From NCBI RefSeq assembly GCF_003434305.1, contig NZ_QKKX01000011.1, positions 248,001 to 312,000 on the forward strand: a stretch of 64,000 nt of DNA, given 5' to 3'. Source of the DNA: Micromonospora sp. MW-13 (GTDB lineage Bacteria; Actinomycetota; Actinomycetes; Mycobacteriales; Micromonosporaceae). The notes under the pieces were generated by a model, which saw only the letters and a program-made list of their open reading frames with translations, did not search any database and had not been told where the DNA came from. Shown in pieces: positions 50,221 to 58,692 of the stretch. The translations under genes were made by a program, and so were the position numbers. The number at the start of each line of letters is the position of its first letter. Position 1 is the stretch's first letter.

Positions 50221-52053
50221 TCAGCGCAGGCAGGTCAGCCCGACCGGGGCGTAGCGGTCGGGCCCTACCCGGTGCAGCAGATGCTCGTCGACCAGCCGGT
50301 CCAACGCCGCCTCCGCCGTGCCGACCGGCACCGTCAGCAGGGTGGCGGCGCCCGACGGAGTCAGCTCCGGCGGGCCGTGCCGCCGGATCACCCCCAGTAG
50401 CCTCGCGGCGGCGGGATCGGAAGGGTGCAGCTCGCGGCCTATCCCGCACAGCACGTCGGCCAGCCGCCCGTCACGATGCCGCAGCTCGGAGAGTTGGCAG
50501 CGGCCGTCGATCAGCGTGTCCAGGAAATCCGGCAGCGACCAGTGCGGCCGGTCCGCCAACAGGGCCCCGACCGCTCGGAGGACCAGGGGCAGGTGCTGGC
50601 AGCGCCGGGCGATCTCGGCGGTGGCCGTCGGTGCCCTGGCGACGCGTTCGGCGCCCGCCAGTGCTGCGATCAGGGTCTCGGCCTCTGCTGGCCGCAGCGC
50701 GCCGACGGTCAGCCGGTCGGCGTGGTCGAGCATGGGGGTGCGACGGCCGGTCACCAGGGCCGTGCAGCCGGCACCGGTGGGCAGCAGTTCGTCGACCGAC
50801 GCGGTGTCGTCGGCGTTGTCGATGACCACCAGGAGCCGACGCCCGACGGTCAACGACCGGTACCGGGCCGACGCCTCGGCGAGGCTTCCGGCGACGCCAC
50901 CGAGAGGATCACCGAGGGCACGCAGAAGGGCTTGGATGATCACCGCAGGATCCGCCTTGTCCGGCCCACCAAGGTCCGCGTAGAGCTGGCCGTCGGGGAA
51001 CCGGTCGGTCACCATCCCGGCCACCCGCAACGCCAGCGCGGACTTGCCGGTCCCGGGTGGGCCGTCGACCGCGACTACTCGGGCCTGCCCGGGATCGGCG
51101 AGCACCAGCTCGGCCAGCCGCGCACACTCGCGGTCCCGACCGACGAACAGGGCCGGTCGGGGAAGCTGTCGTGGCACCTCCTGGTCTGCCGCCGGCGGAG
51201 CTACGGCGACCACCTCGGTACGACCCCAGCCGCTCGGCACCGGATCACGGTGCAGTACGGCCCGTTGCGCCGCCAGCAGATTGGGACCGGGTTCGAGACC
51301 CAACTGCTCGGCGAGGACGGCGCGGGCCTCGCCATAGGCGGTCAGCGCGCCGGAGGCGTCGCCGGACGCGTGCAGTGCGCGGATCAGCAGCGTCCAGGCG
51401 TGTTCCCGCAGCGGGTCGTCGCCGAGCAGGACGCGCATGTCGGCGATCACCTCGATGGTGCGATCGAGTGCCAGCAGGATCTCCGCGCGTTCCTCCGCCA
51501 CGGCCAACCGCTGCTCCTCCAGCGCCGCCAACCTCGCCGCCAACGGCCGACCGCAGGGCACGCCGCCACCGGCCGGTCCCCGCCACAGGCGCAACGCCGC
51601 CGTCAGCCGGGCCGCCGCGTCGAGACGGTCCCCCCGGCCGAGCGCCGACCGCCCGTCCGCGACCAGGCTCTCGAACCTGTGCACGTCGACCCGTCGCGGA
51701 GACAAGGCCAGTTCGTACGCGCCGCTGCGGCAGACCATCTCCACCTCCGGCGAGCCGGCCAGCCATCGGCGTACGCACATGGCGTACGTCCGCAGATTGG
51801 CCACAGCGGAGGTGGGCGGCCGCCCATCCCAGAGCGCATCGGTCAGCCAGTCCAGGGACACCTGCCGGTTGACGTTCAGGAGCATCGCCAGCAGGAACAC
51901 CCGGGGCTTGACGCCGCCGATCCGGACCACCCGTCTGCGCCGGCCCACCTCCACCGGCCCGAGCACCCGGAAGTCCCCGGCCAGTGGGCCCTCGTCCGCC
52001 GGCCCCGTGCTCCCTCCCGGGGACCCGGCGGGTGCATCCGAACGACCGAGCAT
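50221..52053 (-). CDS. SARP/AfsR-type regulator with NB-ARC ATPase domain
   Basis: A 610-residue regulator: OmpR-type winged-helix DNA-binding domain (about 30-115), bacterial transcriptional activation domain (about 120-270, ending ALTAYGEARAVLAEQLGLEP) and an NB-ARC-like ATPase (about 300-560) with Walker A DGPPGTGKSALAL and Walker B RLLVVIDNADD. Such proteins activate secondary-metabolite operons. The ATG at 52053 follows GAGGAGG. It heads the operon with the S26, MauE, TlpA and exporter genes. Four direct repeats of GAACAGG 90-130 bases upstream are a likely binding site for itself. Confidence 0.92.
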   Translation of the reverse strand: MLGRSDAPAGSPGGSTGPADEGPLAGDFRVLGPVEVGRRRRVVRIGGVKPRVFLLAMLLNVNRQVSLDWLTDALWDGRPPTSAVANLRTYAMCVRRWLAGSPEVEMVCRSGAYELALSPRRVDVHRFESLVADGRSALGRGDRLDAAARLTAALRLWRGPAGGGVPCGRPLAARLAALEEQRLAVAEERAEILLALDRTIEVIADMRVLLGDDPLREHAWTLLIRALHASGDASGALTAYGEARAVLAEQLGLEPGPNLLAAQRAVLHRDPVPSGWGRTEVVAVAPPAADQEVPRQLPRPALFVGRDRECARLAELVLADPGQARVVAVDGPPGTGKSALALRVAGMVTDRFPDGQLYADLGGPDKADPAVIIQALLRALGDPLGGVAGSLAEASARYRSLTVGRRLLVVIDNADDTASVDELLPTGAGCTALVTGRRTPMLDHADRLTVGALRPAEAETLIAALAGAERVARAPTATAEIARRCQHLPLVLRAVGALLADRPHWSLPDFLDTLIDGRCQLSELRHRDGRLADVLCGIGRELHPSDPAAARLLGVIRRHGPPELTPSGAATLLTVPVGTAEAALDRLVDEHLLHRVGPDRYAPVGLTCLR

Positions 52054-52140
52054 ACGTATTCCTCCTCGTAATGATCGGGAATTCAAATCTGCCCAGTGGC
52101 ACGCGGGATGGCCAAGGCGAGCCCCGTCCGGGATTGTCCC

Positions 52141-52177
52141 GAACAGGGCCGAACAGGGCCGAACAGGGCCGAACAGG
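52141..52177. promoter_or_regulatory. Four tandem GAACAGG direct repeats, candidate SARP box
   Basis: GAACAGGGCC is repeated three times without gaps (52141-52170) and a fourth GAACAGG follows (52171-52177), giving heptamers at an exact 10-base period. SARP regulators bind directly repeated heptamers spaced about one helical turn apart upstream of their targets. The array lies between the divergent SARP gene (start 52053) and aminotransferase gene (start 52332). Confidence 0.6.
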
Positions 52178-52331
52178 TGAGACAGCAGGTGACGACGTGG
52201 AAGGCAGGCCGGCCGGGGCTGTGGCGCGGGCATACGCGACAGGGCCCGCCCGAGCCGGACGACACCACTGCCCACGAGCTGTGGTGTCAGGCTCGGCAGG
52301 ATGGGGGCCGTGCGGTGCCAGACTGGCCGCC

Positions 52332-53084
52332 ATGACGGCGATCGACAACCTGGCGCTGACCAACTACGGGCACTTCACCACGATGCGGGTGCAGGACGGC
52401 GCGGTCCGCGGCCTCGGCCTGCACCTCGACCGGCTGGTCACCGACTGCGCCACGGTGTTCGGGGCCGAGCTGTCCCGCGGGTACGTCCGGGAGCGGATCC
52501 GCGAGGCGATCGCCGAAGCCGACGGCCCGCTGACGGTCCGGGTCACCGTGGCCGACCCCGGCCTGCGGCTCAGCCACCCCGCCGCCCCGGCCGAGCCGCA
52601 CGTGCTGGTCACCACGCGCGCCGCCACGCCGCAGGCGCAGCCGCCGATGCGGGTGCGCACCACCGCCTACGTACGCGATGTGCCCGCGGTCAAGCACGCC
52701 GGCCTGTTCGGCCCGCTGTTCGAACGCCGCCGCGCCCAGCTCGACGGCTACGACGACGCGCTGTTCACCGACGGCGGCGGACGGGTCACCGAGGGGCCGA
52801 CCTGGAACGTCGGCTTCGTCGACGGCGGCACCGTGGTCTGGCCGCTGGCCGACGTGCTGCCCGGCGTGACCATGCGGCTGCTCGCCGCGGCTCACGACGG
52901 CCCGCAGCGCACCGAGCCGGTCGAGCTGTCCCGGCTGGCCGGCATGGCGACCGCCTTCGCCACCAACGCGGCCGGCGCGATCCGGCCGATCGCCGCCGTC
53001 GACGGGACCACGTTCGCGACCGGTCACCCGATCATCGGTTTGCTGCGCCGGCGGTACGCCGGGATCGCACCGGAAGCCGTCTGA
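52332..53084 (+). CDS. Class IV aminotransferase (branched-chain/D-amino acid/ADC lyase type)
   Basis: A 250-residue fold-type IV PLP enzyme. The PLP Lys is in VPAVKHAGLFG and the conserved Glu in RVTEGPTWNVGFV; the N-terminus LALTNYGHFTTMRVQDGAVRGLGLHLDRL is family typical. GTG frames extend upstream, but the ATG at 52332 begins exactly at the homology. It is divergent from the peptide-operon regulator, with the SARP-like repeats between them, so it could be a target or just a neighbour. The substrate is unknown. Confidence 0.88.
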   Translation: MTAIDNLALTNYGHFTTMRVQDGAVRGLGLHLDRLVTDCATVFGAELSRGYVRERIREAIAEADGPLTVRVTVADPGLRLSHPAAPAEPHVLVTTRAATPQAQPPMRVRTTAYVRDVPAVKHAGLFGPLFERRRAQLDGYDDALFTDGGGRVTEGPTWNVGFVDGGTVVWPLADVLPGVTMRLLAAAHDGPQRTEPVELSRLAGMATAFATNAAGAIRPIAAVDGTTFATGHPIIGLLRRRYAGIAPEAV

Positions 53085-53327
53085 CCGCGACGGGCGGGCC
53101 GCCGAGCGGTGGGCCGCCGGCTCTTCCACCCCTCTCGCCGGATACGGTACCGCTCCCACCGCAGCCGTCGGTCCACCGCGTCGCCCGGCGGCGGGGCCGC
53201 CGGTCAGCCGCCCGTCGACCGGACCTTGCCGGTCGCCGCGGTACTCCCTCCAGGGGGTCTGGGGCCGGCCGTCGACGAAAGTCGGACAACGGGCCCGACT
53301 GCCAGCCCCAGTCGTGGTGTCCCGGGG

Positions 53328-54713
53328 TCAGCACTCGATGACGTTGACCGCGAGTCCCCCCTGTGCGGTCTCCTTGTACTTCGTCTTCATGTCGGCACCG
53401 GTGTCCCGCATGGTCTTGATCACCACGTCCAGCGAGACCAGCGGCCGGCTCTCCCGGCGCAGCGCCATCCGGGCCGCGTTGATCGCCTTGACCGCGCCGA
53501 TGGCGTTGCGTTCGATGCACGGAATCTGCACCAGGCCGCCGACCGGGTCGCAGGTGAGACCGAGGTTGTGCTCCATGGCGACCTCGGCGGCACACTCCAC
53601 CTGCTGCGGCGTGCCGCCGAGCACCTCGGTCAGCCCGGCGGCGGCCATCGAGCAGGCGGTGCCGACCTCCCCCTGGCAGCCCACCTCGGCGCCGGAGATC
53701 GAGGCGGTCTGCTTGTAGATCGCACCGATCGCACCGGCGACCAGCAGGAACCGGACCACCCCGGCGTCGTCGCCGCCCGGCACGAACCGCAGGTAGTAGG
53801 ACAGGACGGCCGGGACTATCCCGGCGGCGCCGTTGGTCGGCGCGGTCACCACCCTGCCGCCGGCGGCGTTCTCCTCGTTGACCGCGAGGGCGAAGAGGTT
53901 GACCCACTCCATCGCCCGCAGCGGATCGGCCGGGTCCTCCTCGCGCAGCAACCGCTCGTGCAGGTGCCGTGCGCGGCGGGGCACCCGCAGCGGACCGGGC
54001 AGCGCCCCGTCCCGGGTCAACCCACGCACGACGCAGTCCTGCATCGCGGTCCAGACGCGCAGCAGTCCGTCGCGAACCTCCTGCTCGGTCCGCAGCGCCA
54101 GCTCGTTGGCCAGGCTGATCTCGCTGATCGGCAGGCCGGTCTCCGCGCAGTGGGCAAGCAGTTCGGTGGCGGTGCGGTACGGGTACCGGGCGTCGGCTGC
54201 CTCCTGCTGACGGATGCGGCCGGTGTGGTCGGCGACCGAGCCGCCCCCGACCGAGTAGTAGTCCCGGCCGCACAGCTCCCCGCCGTGGCGGTCGAACGCC
54301 CGCAGCCGCATCCCGTTGGGGTGCATCGGCAGCGACTCACGCCGGTGCAGCCGCACGTGCTCTGCCTCGCGGAAGGCGATGGGATGCGTGCCGAGCAGGC
54401 GGAGCACACCGGTGGTCCGGACCGTCGCGATCCGGGTCGGCACCGCGTCGGGGTCGACCTCGTCGGGTGACTCCCCCTCCAGGCCGAGGATCACGGCGAG
54501 GTCCGTGCCGTGCCCGATGCCGGTGCTGCCCAGCGAGCCGAACAGCTCGACCCGCACCTGGGCGACCCGCGCCAGCAGGCCCAGGTCGCGCAACTCGACG
54601 GCGAAGGTACGAGCGGCCCGCATCGGGCCGACGGTGTGCGAGCTGGACGGGCCGATGCCCACCCGGAACAGGTCGAAGACGCTGACGACGGCGGCCGGTG
54701 GGTGGTCGGTCAT
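53328..54713 (-). CDS. sdaA: L-serine ammonia-lyase (single-chain, iron-sulfur)
   Basis: A 461-residue L-serine dehydratase that converts serine to pyruvate and ammonia. It shows the beta-domain start [20 protein letters not shown], the alpha-domain segments [20 protein letters not shown] and [18 protein letters not shown] with Cys ligands of the 4Fe-4S cluster, and the C-terminal [13 protein letters not shown] followed by NVIEC, whose terminal Cys is the family's fourth-ligand tail. Its ATG overlaps the glyA stop (ATGA). It ends the glycine operon, which thus runs glycine to serine to pyruvate. Confidence 0.95.
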   Translation of the reverse strand: MTDHPPAAVVSVFDLFRVGIGPSSSHTVGPMRAARTFAVELRDLGLLARVAQVRVELFGSLGSTGIGHGTDLAVILGLEGESPDEVDPDAVPTRIATVRTTGVLRLLGTHPIAFREAEHVRLHRRESLPMHPNGMRLRAFDRHGGELCGRDYYSVGGGSVADHTGRIRQQEAADARYPYRTATELLAHCAETGLPISEISLANELALRTEQEVRDGLLRVWTAMQDCVVRGLTRDGALPGPLRVPRRARHLHERLLREEDPADPLRAMEWVNLFALAVNEENAAGGRVVTAPTNGAAGIVPAVLSYYLRFVPGGDDAGVVRFLLVAGAIGAIYKQTASISGAEVGCQGEVGTACSMAAAGLTEVLGGTPQQVECAAEVAMEHNLGLTCDPVGGLVQIPCIERNAIGAVKAINAARMALRRESRPLVSLDVVIKTMRDTGADMKTKYKETAQGGLAVNVIEC

Positions 54714-55978
54714 CCGAGTTGTCCTCCGTAGACCGGACGCCGGTCGGCGAGCTGGTCGACCCGCGCCCGCAGCGCCTCACCGACCTCCGGCTCGGTCAGC
54801 GCGGTGGCGATGACGTCGGCCACCTCGACGAAGTCGTGCTCGTCGAAGCCCCGGGTGGCCAGCCCCGAGGTGCCGATCCGCAGCCCCGAGGTGACCATCG
54901 GCGGGCGGGGGTCGAACGGCACCGCGTTGCGGTTGACGGTGATCCCGACCTCCTGGAGCAGCCGTTCGGCCTGGGCGCCGTCCAACTCGGCCTGCCTCAG
55001 GTCGACCAAGACCAGATGCACGTCGGTGCCCCCGCTGACCACCCGGATCCCGGCGTCGCCCACGTCGGTCGCGGCAAGGCGTTCGGCGACGATCCGGGCT
55101 CCCCGCAGCGCCCGCCGCTGCTGGTCGCGGAACTCTTCCCCGGCAGCGATCCGGAAGGCCACCGCCTTGGCCGCGATCGCGTGTTCCAGCGGGCCACCCT
55201 GTTGGCCGGGGAACACCGCCGAGTCCAGCCGGCGGGCGAGTTCGGTGTCCGCGCTGAGGATGGCGCCACCGCGGGGGCCGCCGAGCGTCTTGTGCGTGGT
55301 CAGGGTCACCACGTGCGCGTGCGGTACGGGGTTGGGATGCAACCCTGCGGCGACCAGCCCGGCGAAGTGCGCCATGTCGACGAGCAGGTACGCGCCGACG
55401 GCGTCGGCGATCCGCCGGAACCGCGCGACGTCCAGCACTCTCGGGTACGCCGACCAGCCCGCCACGATCAGCTTCGGCCGGTGTTCACGCGCGAGCCGTT
55501 CGACCTCGTCCATGTCGATCAGGAAGGTCTCGGCGTCCACCCGGTAGCCCACCGCCCGGTACAGCCGGCCCGAGAAGTTGACCCGCATCCCGTGCGTCAG
55601 GTGACCGCCGTGCGCCAGGTCCAGGCCGAGGATGGCGTCGCCCGGCGCGAGCAGGGCCGTCATCACCGCCGCGTTGGCCTGGGAGCCGGAGTGCGGCTGC
55701 ACGTTGGCGTAGGCCGCCCCGAACAGCAGCCGGGCCCGTTCGATCGCCAGCCGCTCGATGGCGTCGACATGCTCGCAGCCGCCGTAGTACCGCCGGCCCG
55801 GGTAGCCCTCGGCGTACTTGTTGGTGAGCACCGAGCCCTGCGCCTGCAGGACGGCCCGGGGCGCGAGGTTCTCCGAGGCGATCATGCCGAGGGTCCGCTG
55901 CTGGCGCCGCAGCTCGGCGGTGACCGCCGTGGCGATCTCCGGGTCGGCGTCGCGCAGGTCGTCGTCGAGTACAGCCAC
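54710..55978 (-). CDS. glyA: Serine hydroxymethyltransferase
   Basis: A 422-residue PLP enzyme interconverting glycine and serine with tetrahydrofolate. Motifs include MIASENLAP near residue 32, [35 protein letters not shown] (PLP Asp 201) and the PLP Lys 230 in [13 protein letters not shown]. The GTG at 55978 follows GGAGG. It lies 11 bases after gcvH and overlaps sdaA. Length and motifs are complete, so the enzyme should be functional even though the gcvT of this operon is not. Confidence 0.96.
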   Translation of the reverse strand: MAVLDDDLRDADPEIATAVTAELRRQQRTLGMIASENLAPRAVLQAQGSVLTNKYAEGYPGRRYYGGCEHVDAIERLAIERARLLFGAAYANVQPHSGSQANAAVMTALLAPGDAILGLDLAHGGHLTHGMRVNFSGRLYRAVGYRVDAETFLIDMDEVERLAREHRPKLIVAGWSAYPRVLDVARFRRIADAVGAYLLVDMAHFAGLVAAGLHPNPVPHAHVVTLTTHKTLGGPRGGAILSADTELARRLDSAVFPGQQGGPLEHAIAAKAVAFRIAAGEEFRDQQRRALRGARIVAERLAATDVGDAGIRVVSGGTDVHLVLVDLRQAELDGAQAERLLQEVGITVNRNAVPFDPRPPMVTSGLRIGTSGLATRGFDEHDFVEVADVIATALTEPEVGEALRARVDQLADRRPVYGGQLG

Positions 55979-55989
55979 GGTGGCCTCCG

Positions 55990-56373
55990 TCAGTGGGGTT
56001 CGGTGAGGTAGGTGCGGTACTCGTCGGCCGTCATCAGCTCCGGCGGGTCGGTCACCCGCAGCCGGAACAGCCAGCCGTCCCCGTAGGGGTCGCTGCCGAT
56101 CAGGCTCGGGTCGGCGACGACCGCCTCGTTGGTCGCGAGGATCCGGCCGGTCACCGGCATGTACAGCTCGGCCACCGACTTGGTGGACTCGACCTCGCCG
56201 CAGACCTCCCCGGCTACCAGGTGGGTGCCCGGGTCGGGCAGTTCGACGTAGACCACGTCGCCGAGCGCCGAGGCGGCGAAGGCGGTGATGCCGACCGACG
56301 CCGGCTCGACGCTGTCGTCGACCCACTCGTGGTTGGCGCTGTAGCGCAGGCGCGCGGGAACATCCATTTCCAC
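55990..56373 (-). CDS. gcvH: Glycine cleavage system H protein
   Basis: A 127-residue lipoyl carrier of the glycine cleavage system. The start RYSANHEWV and the lipoylation site [12 protein letters not shown] (Lys 65) are canonical, as is the C-terminal [13 protein letters not shown]. It lies 30 bases after the end of the broken gcvT and 11 bases before glyA. With T-protein lost here, this H protein needs a T-protein encoded elsewhere. Confidence 0.95.
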   Translation of the reverse strand: MEMDVPARLRYSANHEWVDDSVEPASVGITAFAASALGDVVYVELPDPGTHLVAGEVCGEVESTKSVAELYMPVTGRILATNEAVVADPSLIGSDPYGDGWLFRLRVTDPPELMTADEYRTYLTEPH

Positions 56374-56582
56374 TATCTCTTCCTCTTCCGGCAGGGATGC
56401 GCGTCAGCGCGGACGGCGGTAGAAGGGCAGCGTGGCGGGCGTGGCCGAGAGGTGACCGACCAGCGCGTGGTCGAGCACAGCCGGGGCCAACGGTCCGTAG
56501 ACCTCGATCTGTCCCATGTGGCTGAGGTCGAACAGGCCGGCCCGTTCTCGTACGGCCGGTGGTGCTCGGCGGTCTCGCTGCC

Positions 56583-56720
56583 TTGACGTCCTCTCCGCCC
56601 TGAAGGGCGAAGATTCCGGTCTGCTACACCCCCGAGGGGACAAGCTCCCGGCGGGTTACCCCTTCCCTGCGCGGTGCCGGGACAAGTCCCGGTCTTACCT
56701 GCGCTCCACGGTCGTTGAGG
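56583..56720 (-). ncRNA. Predicted TnpB guide RNA (reRNA/omega-RNA) region
   Basis: In IS200/IS605 elements the TnpB guide RNA is processed from the 3' end of the tnpB transcript up to the right end, with the guide taken from flanking DNA. Here that covers the tnpB tail and right-end hairpin; the guide would begin GGCAGCGAGACC from gcvT. Boundaries are inference. Confidence 0.4.
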
Positions 56721-57832
56721 TCCGCCCGTCCGGCGGCCCTGATGTTGCGGGCGGCGTTGACGTCCCGGTCGTGGTGGCTGCCGCAGGGGCAGTCCCACGC
56801 TCGGACGTCCAACGCCATCTTGTCGTTGATCCGAGCGCAGTCGGAGCACATGCGGGTGGACGGGAAGAACCTGTCCGCCCGGGCGAACGTGCGCCCGTAC
56901 CGGGCGGCCTTGTACTCCAACATGCCGGTGAAGCTGGCCCACCCGGCGTCGTGCACGGACTTCGCGAGCTTCGTACGGCCCAGGCCGGTCACGCACAGGT
57001 CCTCGACGTACACCGCTTGATTGTCGCGGATCAACGTCGTGGACAGTTTGTGCTGCCAGTCTCGCCGGGTGTCGGCCACCCGCGCATGGGCACGGGCGAC
57101 CCTCACGACGGCCTTCTTCCGGTTGTTCGATCCCTTGGCCTTCCGAGACAGATCCTGCTGCAACCGTTTGAGCTTGCGGGTGGCCCGGCGCAGGAACTTC
57201 GGTGCGGCGATCTTCGTGCCGTCGGACATGACCGCAAAGTGGGTTAGGCCCAGGTCGATGCCCACCTCCGAGGCGATCGGCGGCAACGTCTCGTCCGTCC
57301 TGGTAGTCACGACGAACGACGCGAAGTACCGTCCGGCCGCATCCCGGATGATCGTCACACTCGACGGCTCGGACGGAAGTGTCCGCGACCACCGGACCTC
57401 CAGATCGCCGACCTTCGGCAACCTGAGGCAGCCATTGTCGAGGACCTTGAATCGGGCGTTCTTCGTGAAGCGGATAGCTTGCCGGTTGTCCTTGCGGGAC
57501 CGGAACCGGGGCGGTGCCGCCTTGCAGCCTTTCCGCTTCCCGGACAGGGAGGCGAAAAAGTTGCGGTACGCCGTGTTCAGGTCCGCGAGTGCCTGCTGCA
57601 ACACCACCGAGGACACTTCGGCCAGCCACGCCCGCTCCGGCATCGCCCTGGCCTCGGTGATCAGCCTGCGGGACAGCTCCCCATCCGAGACGTACTTCTC
57701 GCCCGCCTCCCGTGCCTGCTGACGCAGACGCAGCCCGTCGTTGAACACCACCCGCGCGCACCCGAACGCCCGAGCCAGCGAATCCTGCTGGGCAGGCGTC
57801 GGGTACACGCGGAAGTTGTACCGAAGCTGCAC
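56624..57832 (-). CDS. tnpB: TnpB RNA-guided endonuclease
   Basis: A 402-residue TnpB of the IS200/IS605 group. The N-terminal helix-turn-helix region (YNFRVYPTPAQQDSLA) and the RuvC-like nuclease are complete: Asp 193 in EVGIDLGLTHFA, Glu 277 in VYVEDLCVTGLG, Asp 357 in HHDRDVNAARN. A zinc finger (Cys 329, 332, 348, 350) lies between the last two. All catalytic residues are intact, so the nuclease is probably active. The GTG start is at 57832. It is encoded on the same strand as the gcvT it interrupts. Confidence 0.93.
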   Translation of the reverse strand: MQLRYNFRVYPTPAQQDSLARAFGCARVVFNDGLRLRQQAREAGEKYVSDGELSRRLITEARAMPERAWLAEVSSVVLQQALADLNTAYRNFFASLSGKRKGCKAAPPRFRSRKDNRQAIRFTKNARFKVLDNGCLRLPKVGDLEVRWSRTLPSEPSSVTIIRDAAGRYFASFVVTTRTDETLPPIASEVGIDLGLTHFAVMSDGTKIAAPKFLRRATRKLKRLQQDLSRKAKGSNNRKKAVVRVARAHARVADTRRDWQHKLSTTLIRDNQAVYVEDLCVTGLGRTKLAKSVHDAGWASFTGMLEYKAARYGRTFARADRFFPSTRMCSDCARINDKMALDVRAWDCPCGSHHDRDVNAARNIRAAGRADLNDRGAQVRPGLVPAPRREGVTRRELVPSGV

Positions 57833-58069
57833 AGCTACAGTCTGCCATTGGTCTATGGCTGAATCTGGTGACGTTCGTACTGGCAGACACTGCGTTTTTG
57901 CGCACTAGCCCGCATTTGGTAGCGCAGCGGCATGGACCAACCGGCGAACCCGGTGAACCGGGCGCCCAGCTCGACGTGCACGGCGTGCAGGGGTGGGCGG
58001 GTCAGGGTCGTCGGACTCTGATACATGGAGGCACTCCTTCGTCCCGACGCGGTCGCGTCGTACGGTCGG

Positions 58070-58252
58070 TTGCCTCCCGCTCTGTCATGGACCTGAGAGC
58101 TTCACCGCCGGGCGGCGGTTTGCACCGTGGGTGAGACGACGGATCGTCTGCTTTCCAGAGTTCACCTCGCCCGCGCGGTAACGGGGCCTGAGAGTTTCTT
58201 GGGAGTTTGCTCCTTCGGCGCCCCGACGAATGGCCGGGGGCTCTCCCGCGCG
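58070..58252 (-). ncRNA. Tandem glycine riboswitch
   Basis: On the minus strand, just before gcvT, two glycine aptamers follow each other. The first runs from GGGAGAG near 58246, through CGCCGAAGGAGCAAACTCCC, AAACTCTCAGGC and CGTTACCGCG, to CTCTGGAAAGC near 58150. The second contains CACCCACGGTGCAAACCGCC and GAAGCTCTCAGGTCCATGACA, ending GAGCGGGAG near 58073. These are the consensus blocks of the gcvT element. It activates expression when glycine is abundant and ends about 45 bases before the gcvT start. Confidence 0.92.
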
Positions 58253-58692
58253 GGTTCGAACGGTGTCTGTGCAGTTGTGGGCGATGCTGCCCGCGACCCT
58301 AGGCGACCGGCCGAACACGTGTCAACGATGCGGCGCCGACTGTCCTACCCGGACCACGGCGGGCTCCTGGCCCGCCCGTGCGGTCGAAGGTCCGGGCCAC
58401 GCGGGGCCCACCAGCGGCCCCGAAGATCGATCATCAACAATTCTTTACATGGTGTGTGATGTGTGCCATTGTACTGGCCACGCCCGGCGCGACGCCGATT
58501 CATATCGACGAACGTCGAATGCGAACGACACCCTCCGGAGCGGAGGAACCGCCCTACCAACGCCCGCTGACCTGCGCGGAGGTCCGCAGAAACTCCCCCG
58601 CGCCCGGCGATGTCCGGTCCCCGCCGACCCCAACCCCCACTCCCCGCCGGCCGGCCCCGAGCTTGGCCGACATCCCGCCAAGGAGGCGACCC
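58253..58692. other. Intergenic region between the glycine riboswitch and the collagenase
   Basis: No gene is visible. It must hold the minus-strand promoter of the glycine operon and the plus-strand promoter of the collagenase; an AT-richer block at 58430-58475 with TTTACA is the best promoter candidate for the latter. Confidence 0.4.

Larger units (their letters stand above)
56583..57918 (-). mobile_element. IS200/IS605-type element carrying only tnpB
   Basis: Ends are inferred from the interrupted gcvT reading: CTGCGCTAC precedes and GGCAGCGAG follows the element, and joining them restores an unbroken LRYGSET with no target duplication, the hallmark of IS200/IS605 single-strand transposition. 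Size is about 1,336 bp. Subterminal hairpins lie near both ends: TGCG TTTTTG CGCA at 57891-57904 and CGCCCT GA AGGGCG at 56596-56609, plus an 8-bp inverted repeat at 57840-57847/57881-57888. No TnpA transposase is encoded, so the copy cannot move on its own. A base or two of uncertainty remains at each end. Confidence 0.8.
56404..58026 (-). pseudogene. gcvT: Aminomethyltransferase gene broken by an IS element, a frameshift and a large deletion
   Basis: From an ATG at 58026 (AAGGAG upstream) the gene reads PPLHAVHVELGARFTGFAGW then SMPLRY, a normal T-protein start. An IS200/IS605-type element is inserted after the Tyr codon. Beyond it the native sequence resumes exactly with GSETAEHH, suffers a small frameshift near 56556, continues [18 protein letters not shown] through HALVGHLSA, and then jumps to the C-terminal end [12 protein letters not shown] and a stop at 56404. 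Of about 370 residues only about 100 remain; the folate- and aminomethyl-binding core is gone. The glycine riboswitch and downstream genes are kept. Confidence 0.92.

Noticed and set aside
52141..52177. CRISPR-like short repeats
   Set aside because: Repeats are only 10 bases with no spacers and no cas genes; better explained as a regulator-binding array.
56583..57918. A TnpA (Y1 HUH) transposase partner for the TnpB element
   Set aside because: Nothing beyond tnpB fits inside the element, and no HUH/Tyr motifs are seen in flanking frames.
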